Assembly (NCBI GenBank): GCA_040509515.1
Contig: JBEVKV010000180.1
Location: 1-11,667 of the forward strand
DNA length: 11,667 bases
Direction of reading: 5' to 3'
Source: QHXN01 sp040509515
GTDB taxonomy: Bacteria > Acidobacteriota > Blastocatellia > Pyrinomonadales > Pyrinomonadaceae
The notes beneath the pieces are model-generated. The model was not told the origin of the DNA. It saw nothing but the letters and a program-made list of their open reading frames with translations, and searched no databases. The translations under genes were made by a program, and so were the position numbers. Positions within the stretch are counted from its first letter, which is position 1, and each line of letters starts with the position of its first letter. Below are positions 1-8,145 of this stretch, one piece after another.

Positions 1-15
1 TTGCTGTCCGCAGGA

Positions 16-42
16 AAGTCCGGGGCGTTCGTCCCCGGACTT
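16..42 (-). terminator. Hairpin terminator downstream of the DUF6599-like gene
   Basis: A perfect 10-bp inverted repeat (AAGTCCGGGG at 16-25 and CCCCGGACTT at 33-42) encloses a 7-base loop and lies 7 bases past the stop of the minus-strand gene ending at 50. Read on the minus strand, the stem is preceded by an AATTTT run and ends in CTTTCC, so the U-tract is short. It is a strong hairpin but an imperfect intrinsic terminator. Its position right after a stop codon is the main support. Confidence 0.6.
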
Positions 43-49
43 AAAATTC

Positions 50-1213
50 TCAATCTTCCGCCGGCTTGAGCATCTTGGCCGAAGGCGAAGGCGTGTTGAG
101 GTCTTCGATGTTGAGGCGCACCATGCCGCCCGCGTCGCTGTAGACCTCCTGTTCGGCCTGCCGCGCGCGCCTGCGCAGGAAGACGGCACCGCCGATGAGG
201 CCGCCGACGCCGAGGCAGAGCAGGATGGCGACCCCCGTCGTGATGAGCGTCGTCAGGATAACGACGCCCATAGTCGAGGTGTATGCGCGGACTGCTATCT
301 CCTCCGCGTACGGGTTGTGGCCGAGCCAGCGCACGTCCTTCTCCCACTTCACGCCCGCAGCCAGCTTCTCCGCCGCCGCGTCCGGCGCGTCGAAGACGAA
401 GACCGCGTAGTTGCCGACGCGCTTGTATGAGGAAGGGACGGGCTGGCCGGCGGCCTTCAACTCGGCGATGCGCTGGTTGACGGCGGCGTCGGCGTCGAAG
501 GCGTGCTGCGGCGTGGTGAACTCGACGACGACGAGCAGCGCCTCGCCGTAGTTGGCGGCGACGGCCTCCGCGCCGCCTTCCAGCGCGACGGCGTCGAGCA
601 CGGGGCGTCTCCCGGCCGCCGTTTGCAGCGCCGGGAGGGTGACGGCGTAAGCCGCCCGGTCGTAAGTCTTCTCCCAGTCGGGCAGGTGCGCGACGAGCAC
701 CGGCAGGCCGCTCTCGCCGCCCTCAAGCGTCGCGGCGAAGGCACGCGCGAAATCGTTCAAAGCCTGCGGGTCGGCCGCGCCCTGTCCCACGTCGCTCACG
801 GCGGCGAAGGTGCGCCCCCGGGCGAAAAGAATCTCCTTCGGCGTCGAGACGCTCACCGTCCCGACTTCGCCGAGCCTGACGGCCGACGGCCGCGTAGACC
901 CCGCGCGGTGCGTGAAGAGCGAGTAGGCGGCCGACTCGCTGCTCGCGCGTGCGACGTGGACGCCGAAGGATTTGCCGTCGGCGGAAGTGTAGACGCGCCG
1001 GGCGTCGGACGTGACCTCGTAATCTTCCCGCGGGGTCGTCTCGAAAATCCCCTTCGGCGGCGTGACGGGCGCGGACTGCGCGCGGAAAGCGCCGAGCTGT
1101 TCGGGGAGCAGTTTGGCCGCCTCGCCGGGCGCAGTCTGCGCCACGGCCGCGGCGCAGAGGAGCACGACGAGCGACAGCGTGAAAGACAGTTTCGACAGCA
1201 ACGGAATACGCAC
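50..1213 (-). CDS. Exported, C-terminally membrane-anchored DUF6599-like protein
   Basis: A 387-residue protein of unknown function. An N-terminal signal peptide (about residues 1-26, hydrophobic core 11-24, AVAQ cleavage-like site) exports it. A single transmembrane segment at about 318-346 followed by RRRAR anchors it, leaving a cytoplasmic tail of about 40 residues. The exported body begins with a LLPEQLGAFR-type segment, then RVYTSADGKSFGVHVARASS and an AYSLFT motif at about 97-101. This order resembles the DUF6599 family found widely in Acidobacteriota, whose function is not known. No catalytic motif is visible. A second repeat-like alpha/beta region lies at about 205-285. The start is GTG at 1211-1213, with GGAAGG seven bases upstream as a good ribosome site. 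It is a single gene, with a hairpin terminator downstream and a palindrome about 90 bases upstream. The family assignment is from memory of the motif pattern. Export and anchoring are clear from the sequence. Confidence 0.8.
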   Translation of the reverse strand: MRIPLLSKLSFTLSLVVLLCAAAVAQTAPGEAAKLLPEQLGAFRAQSAPVTPPKGIFETTPREDYEVTSDARRVYTSADGKSFGVHVARASSESAAYSLFTHRAGSTRPSAVRLGEVGTVSVSTPKEILFARGRTFAAVSDVGQGAADPQALNDFARAFAATLEGGESGLPVLVAHLPDWEKTYDRAAYAVTLPALQTAAGRRPVLDAVALEGGAEAVAANYGEALLVVVEFTTPQHAFDADAAVNQRIAELKAAGQPVPSSYKRVGNYAVFVFDAPDAAAEKLAAGVKWEKDVRWLGHNPYAEEIAVRAYTSTMGVVILTTLITTGVAILLCLGVGGLIGGAVFLRRRARQAEQEVYSDAGGMVRLNIEDLNTPSPSAKMLKPAED

Positions 1214-1298
1214 GTTTGAACCTTCCCGGCGGAGACGGCGCGTCTCACGCCCCTACACGCGGGCGCAAAAATCACGCCCCGGCAAAGCGTTTTGATGA

Positions 1299-1324
1299 GT
1301 TAGACAACGGCGCCGTTGTGTTAG
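1299..1324. promoter_or_regulatory. 16-bp perfect palindrome flanked by GTTAG direct repeats
   Basis: ACAACGGC followed directly by GCCGTTGT forms a perfect 16-bp palindrome at 1304-1319. It is bracketed exactly by GTTAG at 1299-1303 and GTTAG at 1320-1324. It lies in the 145-base gap between the stop of the PH-domain gene (1359) and the GTG start of the DUF6599-like gene (1213), about 90 bases upstream of the latter. No T-run follows on either strand, so it is not an intrinsic terminator. A dimeric-repressor operator is the likeliest reading. In DNA of this composition a 16-bp palindrome could also arise by chance somewhere in a window of this size. Confidence 0.4.
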
Positions 1325-1358
1325 TTCCGCCCCGGGGATGATAAGTCGCGCCGAGCGT

Positions 1359-2072
1359 TCAGCGCCAGCGGCGCAACTCGCGCAGGATGAGGTCGGCGTG
1401 GCGGCGCGGGTCGGGGATGTCGCGCAGGACGGTCGCGCCGGCGGCGTCGCTCGCGTTGTCCACGACGACGTTGCCGAAGCGCAAAAGCCGCTGCGGGATG
1501 GTCGTCGTCACCGACACGTCCTGAATGTTGCGCAGAGGGATGTTGCGCGTCGTACGCGAGATGAAGCCCTCGTCGATCTCGATCTTCGCGTCGGTGAGCG
1601 TGTAGCGCACGGAGTTGCGCTTCAGGTGTTTGTAGGCCGGGAGCAGGAAGACGAGGAACGCGAGCGGCAGAGAGACGTAGAACGGAATCGTCAGCCACGG
1701 TTGCCACGCGAGCAGCGCGATGACGAGGAACGCGCCGAGCGCGGCCAGCGCGTAGCCGAGTTTGATGAAGAGGAGCGTGGGTCGGACTGTAAAGACCGTC
1801 TTCTCCTCGACATCGTCCGCGGCGCGCGGCGCGGGCTCGCGGCGCTCGGGCGGCGGCGCGAGCGGGCGCACCTGCAAGGGCTCGACGGGTCGCGGGGGCG
1901 GCGTCGGGCGCGGGCGCGGGCTGGCGGCGACGCGCGTCTCTTCGTTCGGGAGGCCGGGGTTCGAGCGGCCGGGCGCGTAGCGCGTCTCATCCGAGTCGGT
2001 AGGCGCGCCGCAGGCGGCGCAGAAGCGCGCGCCCGGCGTCAGGCGCGTGCCGCAGTCTGGACAGTTTTCCAT
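1359..2072 (-). CDS. Zinc-ribbon, two-helix membrane protein with bacterial PH (bPH2) domain
   Basis: A 237-residue protein in three parts. A zinc-ribbon at the N-terminus has Cys4, Cys7, Cys18 and Cys21 (CPDC...CAAC). A proline/arginine-rich linker covers about 30-95. Two adjacent transmembrane helices (about 101-122 and 127-148) lead into a C-terminal bacterial PH domain of the bPH2/YdbT type (about 152-235; features include YTLTDAKIEIDEGF, the NIPLRNIQDV strand and the RFGNVVV strand). The bPH2 family sits at the membrane and its exact role is mostly unknown. The fused zinc-ribbon suggests a cytoplasmic adaptor or self-regulating module. ATG at 2070-2072 is preferred over the TTG immediately before it, because GAGG sits five bases upstream of the ATG. 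The upstream REC gene stops only seven bases before this ATG, so the two are almost surely co-transcribed and perhaps translationally coupled. The domain call is firm; the function is unknown. Confidence 0.85.
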   Translation of the reverse strand: MENCPDCGTRLTPGARFCAACGAPTDSDETRYAPGRSNPGLPNEETRVAASPRPRPTPPPRPVEPLQVRPLAPPPERREPAPRAADDVEEKTVFTVRPTLLFIKLGYALAALGAFLVIALLAWQPWLTIPFYVSLPLAFLVFLLPAYKHLKRNSVRYTLTDAKIEIDEGFISRTTRNIPLRNIQDVSVTTTIPQRLLRFGNVVVDNASDAAGATVLRDIPDPRRHADLILRELRRWR

Positions 2073-2079
2073 CAAGTCC

Positions 2080-3459
2080 TCACTCCGTCTCGCAGAGTTC
2101 GCGCAGCGTGTCGAGCAGTTCGACCGCGTCGTAAGGCACTTCGACCACGCCGCGCGCGCCCGCGCCCAAAGCCTCGGCGCGCAGCCCTTCGCGGCCGGCG
2201 GGCAGCAGCAGCAGCGTCGGGGGCGCGGCGCCCGCGCGCGACTGCTTGTGTAGACGCCTGAGCATCTCGACGCCGTCCATCTCGCGCAGCTCGTAATCGA
2301 CGACGAGCGCGTCGGGGCGGTCGATGCGAAGCAGGCTCAGCGCGTGCTGGCCGTCGAAGGCGGCGCGCACCTCGTAGGCCGCCGAGCGCATCAGCAAATT
2401 GACCTGCGCCATCCGCGACGCGTCCGAGACGACGAGCATCACGCGCCGCGGCCTCCCGCCCGCACGCGCCACGCCGGCCGGAGCTTTGGCCAAGACGGCG
2501 CGGGGTTCGTTCACGGCCACCCTCGTCGCCGCGCGCCGCTCGGCGTCGCCCGCTTCCGCCCCCGCTTCTGCGAAGCCGTAAACGACGACGCGCGCCGCCG
2601 AGTTCGCGCCGCGAGCCTCGCCGAGAGCGGCCTCGGCCTGTTCGACCAGACGCTCGACCTCCGTGCCGTGCGCGGGGAAGGACGAGACGCCGACCGAGAG
2701 GTCGCCGCCCGCGCCCGCGAACTCTTCGCGCAGACGCGAGAGGGTCGCGCGCCCCGCCGGAGCGTCCGCGCCGGGAAGGTAGACGACGAGCGTCGCCGGC
2801 CCGTAGAAGGCGACCGCGTCCACGCGCCGCAGGTTGAGTTTGAGAAACCCGTGCGCGTCGGCCAGCGCGCCGCCGTCGGCCTCGACGAGCGCGAGCGAGC
2901 CGGCCGCGCCGCGCCGCGCGTCCGCGCCGACCGCGTCGAGCAGGAAGAGAAAGTTGTCTATCTCCGAGCGTTGGTCGGCGACCGCCGGCGCGCTGCGGCG
3001 GCCCGACCCGGCGCGCCAGAGGAGAGCTTCGAGACGCGCGCGCAACTCTTCGGCGGGCGCGTCCCGCGAGAAGTAGTCGTCCGCGCCGAGGTGTTGCGCG
3101 GCGCTGCGGAGCGCGCGCGTGTCTTCGCGGAAGAGGAGGACGGCCGGCAGCGCGAAGCTCGAAGGCTCGGCGCGCAGCCGGCGCGCGAGCGAGAGGAGAC
3201 GCGCCTCGCCCTCGCGCGCGCCGAAGGCGAGGACGACGACCGACGGCGAAATCTCTTTGGCGCGCGCGGCGGCCTCTTCCGGCGTGGCGTCCGCGGCGTC
3301 GAAGCCCGCGGCGGCGAGCTTCGCGCGAAGCGCCTCGGCGTTCGCGCCCTCGTCCGCCACGAGCAGGGCGCGCAGGGCGCGTGGCGCGCTGGCGGCGGAG
3401 TCTTGTCGAGATTCTTGTTGCACGTCTTTGGGGCGGGCGGCAGCGACCCGGCGTCGCAA
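2080..3459 (-). CDS. REC - degenerate GGDEF - REC signalling protein
   Basis: A 459-residue soluble protein. Residues about 30-148 form a receiver-like fold with the usual GADDYF segment near 125-130. The phospho-acceptor position falls in VVVLAFG and holds no aspartate, and the conserved lysine is Arg132, so this is a pseudo-receiver. Residues about 165-298 match the diguanylate cyclase fold (RRVDAVAFYG, then VVYLPGADAPAG, LSVGVSSFP and AEAALGEARG), but the GGDEF signature is replaced by YGPATLVVYLP, so cyclase activity is not expected. Residues about 338-456 form a second receiver with a plausible phospho-Asp (Asp388 in VVDYELREMDG), but its usual lysine is replaced by Val (VVEVPYD). No DNA-binding domain follows. 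The likely role is a signalling scaffold or dead cyclase, working with the membrane PH protein encoded directly downstream. The start is uncertain: TTG at 3459 opens the frame after an in-frame stop, while GTG at 3421-3423 would fit the candidate promoter better and give 447 residues. Confidence 0.75.
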   Translation of the reverse strand: MRRRVAAARPKDVQQESRQDSAASAPRALRALLVADEGANAEALRAKLAAAGFDAADATPEEAAARAKEISPSVVVLAFGAREGEARLLSLARRLRAEPSSFALPAVLLFREDTRALRSAAQHLGADDYFSRDAPAEELRARLEALLWRAGSGRRSAPAVADQRSEIDNFLFLLDAVGADARRGAAGSLALVEADGGALADAHGFLKLNLRRVDAVAFYGPATLVVYLPGADAPAGRATLSRLREEFAGAGGDLSVGVSSFPAHGTEVERLVEQAEAALGEARGANSAARVVVYGFAEAGAEAGDAERRAATRVAVNEPRAVLAKAPAGVARAGGRPRRVMLVVSDASRMAQVNLLMRSAAYEVRAAFDGQHALSLLRIDRPDALVVDYELREMDGVEMLRRLHKQSRAGAAPPTLLLLPAGREGLRAEALGAGARGVVEVPYDAVELLDTLRELCETE

Positions 3460-3486
3460 TCATACCGCGACAACCCCTTCGGCCAA
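3459..3486 (-). promoter_or_regulatory. Candidate sigma-70 promoter of the REC/PH operon
   Basis: On the minus strand TTGGCC (3486-3481) is separated by 16 bases from TATGAT (3464-3459), a 5/6 match to the -10 consensus. It lies between the transglycosylase terminator and the REC gene. Transcription would begin near 3452, inside the longest reading frame. This argues for GTG at 3423 as the true start. Confidence 0.4.
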
Positions 3487-3502
3487 ACAGCGGGCGCGCA
3501 CC

Positions 3503-3535
3503 AAAAAGCGAAAGGGACGGCCCGGCGTCCGTCCC
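3503..3535 (-). terminator. Intrinsic terminator after the lytic transglycosylase
   Basis: GGGACGG (3514-3520) pairs with CCGTCCC (3529-3535) around an 8-base loop. On the minus strand the stem is followed by TTTCGCTTTTT (3513-3503). A second small hairpin, GTCGAG/CTCGAC at 3556-3576, followed on the minus strand by an A-rich run, lies between the transglycosylase stop and this stem. Together they separate the transglycosylase from the REC operon. Confidence 0.7.
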
Positions 3536-3581
3536 TCTCAGGAGTTTTTTTGTTTGTCGAGTCCGGCCGGCTCGACTGTCG

Positions 3582-4466
3582 TTACTGGCTGACGAGGCGC
3601 AGCTTGCCGTCGGGCGTCCGCACGGTGAAGACGTTCGTCTCGTAGGCGAGCGGCGGCGGCTCCGACGCCTTGAGCTTCGCGATCTGCGTGCGCGAGACGC
3701 GCGGCGCGAGTTTCGCCGTCGAGGGGTCGCGCATCAGCGCGTAGCGCGCGGAGATGCGCCGGACATACTCCTGCGTTTCGCGGTAGGGCGGGACGCTGCG
3801 GCCGTACTTCAAGACCGCGCCCTCGCCCGCGTTGTAGCCGGCAAGCGCGAGGCGCACGTCGCCGTCGAACATGTTGAGCAGGATGCGAATGTATTTGACG
3901 CCGCCCTCTATGTTCTGGCGCGGGTCGAAGATGTCTCGGACGCCGAGCCGCACGGCCGTCGCCGGCATCAACTGCATCAGCCCGCGCGCGCCCTTGTTCG
4001 AGAGCGCGAACTTTTTGAACGACGACTCGCGGTGCATGATCGAGTAGATGAGCAGCGGATCTACGCCGTGGCGTTTGCTCGAATCGACGATGAAGCCGTC
4101 GACGTTGGCGTCGCCGGTCGAGAAGCCGTCGAGCGCGCTGCCCGCCGCCATCAGGAGCGACGGCGCGGGCGCGGCGGAAGGCGCGGCGGCGGAGCGGAGC
4201 GTGACGTTGGGCGGGGCGGCGGACTTGCCCGCGACGGCGGCGGCGGCCGTCGGCGTGCTCGTCCGCGCGGTCAGCTTCAGAGCCCTCCTCGGGCGCGTGG
4301 CGGGCGCGAGCGGCGCGGGCTGCTCGACGCGCACCCCGCCGGGCACGTCGAAGTTGTCGTAGCGGTAGCCGCCCGCGGCCTGCTGCGCGGAGGCGGACAG
4401 GCAGGAGAAGAGAAGAAGGGCGCAGGCGTGTGGGAGTTTCCGGCGGAGCGTGGGAAGTTTTTTCAT
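3582..4466 (-). CDS. Exported lytic transglycosylase, SLT family
   Basis: A 294-residue periplasmic enzyme expected to cleave the MurNAc-GlcNAc bond of peptidoglycan, leaving 1,6-anhydro ends. The signal peptide covers about residues 1-28 (KK and RRK before a leucine-rich core, SASAQQ cleavage-like end). A low-complexity Ala/Pro linker runs to about 115. The SLT (goose-lysozyme-like) domain spans about 122-240, with catalytic Glu147 in MHRESSF, then GARGLMQLMP (159-168), NIEGGVKYI (185-193) and AGYNAGEGAV (209-218). All hallmark motifs are intact. The C-terminal 50 residues form a short tail ending in TVRTPDGKLRLVSQ. The start ATG has only a weak AAGG ribosome site. The gene diverges from the peptidoglycan-binding gene at 4813, so both wall-related genes share the same intergenic control region. 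It ends in its own terminator. Confidence 0.93.
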   Translation of the reverse strand: MKKLPTLRRKLPHACALLLFSCLSASAQQAAGGYRYDNFDVPGGVRVEQPAPLAPATRPRRALKLTARTSTPTAAAAVAGKSAAPPNVTLRSAAAPSAAPAPSLLMAAGSALDGFSTGDANVDGFIVDSSKRHGVDPLLIYSIMHRESSFKKFALSNKGARGLMQLMPATAVRLGVRDIFDPRQNIEGGVKYIRILLNMFDGDVRLALAGYNAGEGAVLKYGRSVPPYRETQEYVRRISARYALMRDPSTAKLAPRVSRTQIAKLKASEPPPLAYETNVFTVRTPDGKLRLVSQ

Positions 4467-4589
4467 GACCTTGCTCGTTCCGAACGCGTTCGCGTGTCTC
4501 TCGAATCTCTGTGGGGCGCGTTGAAATTTTGTCTGAGGAGGGGGCCGCGGGAGCCTTCCAGTGCGCGCTCGACCGAACGCTCAAGCAGG

Positions 4590-4617
4590 ATAACATATTG
4601 AAGCGAGGCTGTTCAAC
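4590..4617 (-). promoter_or_regulatory. Candidate promoter of the lytic transglycosylase gene
   Basis: On the minus strand TTGTTG (4617-4612) and TATGTT (4595-4590) are spaced by 16 bases, with AT-rich DNA just upstream that could act as an UP-like element. The transcript would carry a leader of about 115 bases. Both boxes are only partial matches. Confidence 0.3.
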
Positions 4618-4684
4618 AAAATTCCCCGAATGTTTAACTCGAAATATTTATTAGTTTATGGCGGGTGGCGAACGCCGGACGGCC

Positions 4685-4709
4685 GGGGGCGTGTGGGGAG
4701 GGGGAGGGG
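4685..4709 (+). promoter_or_regulatory. Four-tract G-quadruplex motif upstream of the PG-binding gene
   Basis: Four guanine tracts of 5, 4, 5 and 4 (4685-4689, 4695-4698, 4700-4704, 4706-4709) are joined by loops CGTGT, A and A. This meets the classical rule for a stable intramolecular G-quadruplex with two one-base loops. It ends five bases before TTGACA at 4714, placing it at the promoter of the small peptidoglycan-binding gene. Whether it folds in the cell is unknown. Confidence 0.6.
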
Positions 4710-4713
4710 AGTC

Positions 4714-4732
4714 TTGACAGCGCGTGTATGAT
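4714..4732 (+). promoter_or_regulatory. Promoter-like boxes before the PG-binding gene
   Basis: A perfect TTGACA (4714-4719) and a good TATGAT (4727-4732) are both present, but only seven bases apart, so one sigma-70 holoenzyme cannot use them as a -35/-10 pair. TATGAT alone would give a start near 4739 and a leader of about 75 bases. TTGACA may belong to another promoter or be a coincidence. Confidence 0.3.
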
Positions 4733-4812
4733 GAAGGCCGCTCATCCGAGCGGTTTCTACGGCACATAACGCGTGCGTCCGCCAGCGCACCTCACCCTTC
4801 AGGAGAAAGAAA

Positions 4813-5187
4813 ATGAGGAGAATACTGACCGCCGCGCTCGCGGCGACGCTCTCGCTTTCTGCCGTCGTCGCTGCGCAGACCGGCGCCCCTTCCGCGACCA
4901 AAGCCGACGCCAACACGAACGCGCCGAAGAAGCGCGGCCCCGTCTTCCGCGCCACGAAGGAGCAGATTAAACAGTCGCAGGGAATTCTGAAACAGAGGAA
5001 CTTCTACGCGGGCGATTTGACGGGCAAACTCGACGCGGCGACGCGCGACGGCCTCAGGAAGTATCAGGAGGCCGAGGGGCTCAAAGTCACGGGCACGCTC
5101 AACGCGGCGACGCTCCAGAAGATGAACGTCGCGCTCACGGACAAGCAGAAGACCTGGGTCGCCGCGCAGAGCCAGACCGGACAGTAA
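4813..5187 (+). CDS. Small exported peptidoglycan-binding protein (PG_binding_1)
   Basis: A 124-residue protein made of a signal peptide (about 1-21, MRRI followed by an Ala/Leu core and AVVAAQ), a short charged linker (about 25-47) and a single PG_binding_1 domain (about 48-105). The domain shows the family pattern: an ILKQRNFYAG segment, DLTGKLDAATRDGLRKYQ, then GLKVTGTLNAATLQKM. No catalytic domain is attached, so it probably binds murein by itself or acts as a partner for an enzyme. The divergently encoded lytic transglycosylase is the obvious candidate, by context only. AGGAG lies seven bases before the ATG, the best ribosome site in the window. It converges on alaS, with an inverted repeat between the two stops. 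Confidence 0.88.
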   Translation: MRRILTAALAATLSLSAVVAAQTGAPSATKADANTNAPKKRGPVFRATKEQIKQSQGILKQRNFYAGDLTGKLDAATRDGLRKYQEAEGLKVTGTLNAATLQKMNVALTDKQKTWVAAQSQTGQ

Positions 5188-5201
5188 GCGTCTTAAGACT
5201 T

Positions 5202-5272
5202 AAGGGTCAGGGGAAAAGGGGAAGGGGAAAGGGGTGAATCGCTTCAGTCCCTTCCCCTTCCCCCTGACCCTT
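5202..5272. repeat. Purine-rich inverted repeat with G4 motif between convergent genes
   Basis: AAGGGTCAGGGG (5202-5213) pairs perfectly with CCCCTGACCCTT (5261-5272). After a two-against-one-base mismatch, AAGGGGAAGGG (5216-5226) pairs with CCCTTCCCCTT (5249-5259), giving a stem of 23 pairs around a loop of about 22 bases. The plus strand of the left half also carries four GGGG tracts (5210-5213, 5218-5221, 5224-5227, 5231-5234) separated by AAAA, AA and AAA. The element fills the gap between the stops of the peptidoglycan-binding gene and alaS. It could serve both as a transcription barrier, although neither strand has a good U-tract. It looks like a dispersed intergenic repeat, which cannot be tested from one window. 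Confidence 0.75.
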
Positions 5273-5283
5273 GACCCTTCGAC

Positions 5284-8004
<2,721 letters not shown>

Positions 8005-8011
8005 AAAAAAA

Positions 8012-8046
8012 GTAGTCAGTAGACAGTAGTCGGTAGCCAGTAGTTT
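8012..8046. repeat. Imperfect 7-bp tandem repeat in the alaS leader
   Basis: Five successive heptamers begin with GTAG: GTAGTCA, GTAGACA, GTAGTCG, GTAGCCA and GTAGTTT (8012-8046). They lie directly before the A7 run (8005-8011) that abuts the alaS start codon. In the alaS mRNA they read as ACTAC-type repeats followed by seven U and the AUG. They replace the place where a ribosome-binding site would be expected. Similar GTAGTCA-type microsatellites are known to me as dispersed intergenic repeats in some bacterial genomes; that recollection is not checked here. Confidence 0.8.
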
Positions 8047-8064
8047 CTGACTCGCGACGGCGTG

Positions 8065-8093
8065 CCGATACTTGACTCGAATCTCCTTGTCGA
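8065..8093 (-). promoter_or_regulatory. Candidate alaS promoter
   Basis: On the minus strand TCGACA (8093-8088, 5/6 to consensus) is 17 bases from TATCGG (8070-8065, 3/6). A transcript from here would have a leader of about 55 bases containing the whole heptamer array. The -10 is weak. Read-through from recX is an alternative, since no terminator is visible between the genes. Confidence 0.3.
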
Positions 8094-8145
8094 AAAGTTT
8101 AGCACGCGGCGTCTGGGCGGGCGAAACAGCCGCAAGGGAGGGAGT

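Larger units (their letters stand above)
4467..4812. other. Divergent intergenic control region with AT-rich island
   Basis: No gene is seen in these 346 bases between two divergently transcribed cell-wall genes. From left to right the region holds a 12-bp palindrome CGAACGCGTTCG (4481-4492) in the transglycosylase leader, and candidate minus-strand promoter boxes (4590-4617). A markedly AT-rich stretch follows at about 4610-4661, with AAATATTTATTAGTTTAT, in otherwise GC-rich DNA. Then come a G-quadruplex motif (4685-4709), a TTGACA box (4714-4719), TATGAT (4727-4732) and a small hairpin CCGCTC/GAGCGG with a 4-base loop (4738-4753). AGGAG (4801-4805) lies seven bases before the ATG at 4813. 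Confidence 0.6.

Noticed and set aside
11..25. CAGGAAAGTCCGGGG resembles the conserved GAGGAAAGTCCGGG stretch of bacterial RNase P RNA
   Set aside because: The following bases fold directly back into a simple hairpin, and no other RNase P core element is visible in the window. A terminator after the adjacent stop codon is simpler. The left flank lies outside the window, so a fuller check is not possible.
4481..4492. 12-bp palindrome CGAACGCGTTCG in the transglycosylase leader
   Set aside because: Several palindromes of this length are expected by chance in a GC-rich window of this size, and there is no supporting flank.
1338..4601. Several long plus-strand open frames, and another minus-strand frame (2072-3463), opposite or overlapping the REC, PH and transglycosylase genes
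   Set aside because: Their translations are Arg/Ala-rich low-complexity sequence, typical of shadow frames in GC-rich genes. They show no domain motifs and overlap genes with clear protein families.
4714..4732. TTGACA and TATGAT taken as one standard promoter
   Set aside because: The spacing is seven bases, far below the 15-19 bases that sigma-70 needs, so they are not a matched pair.
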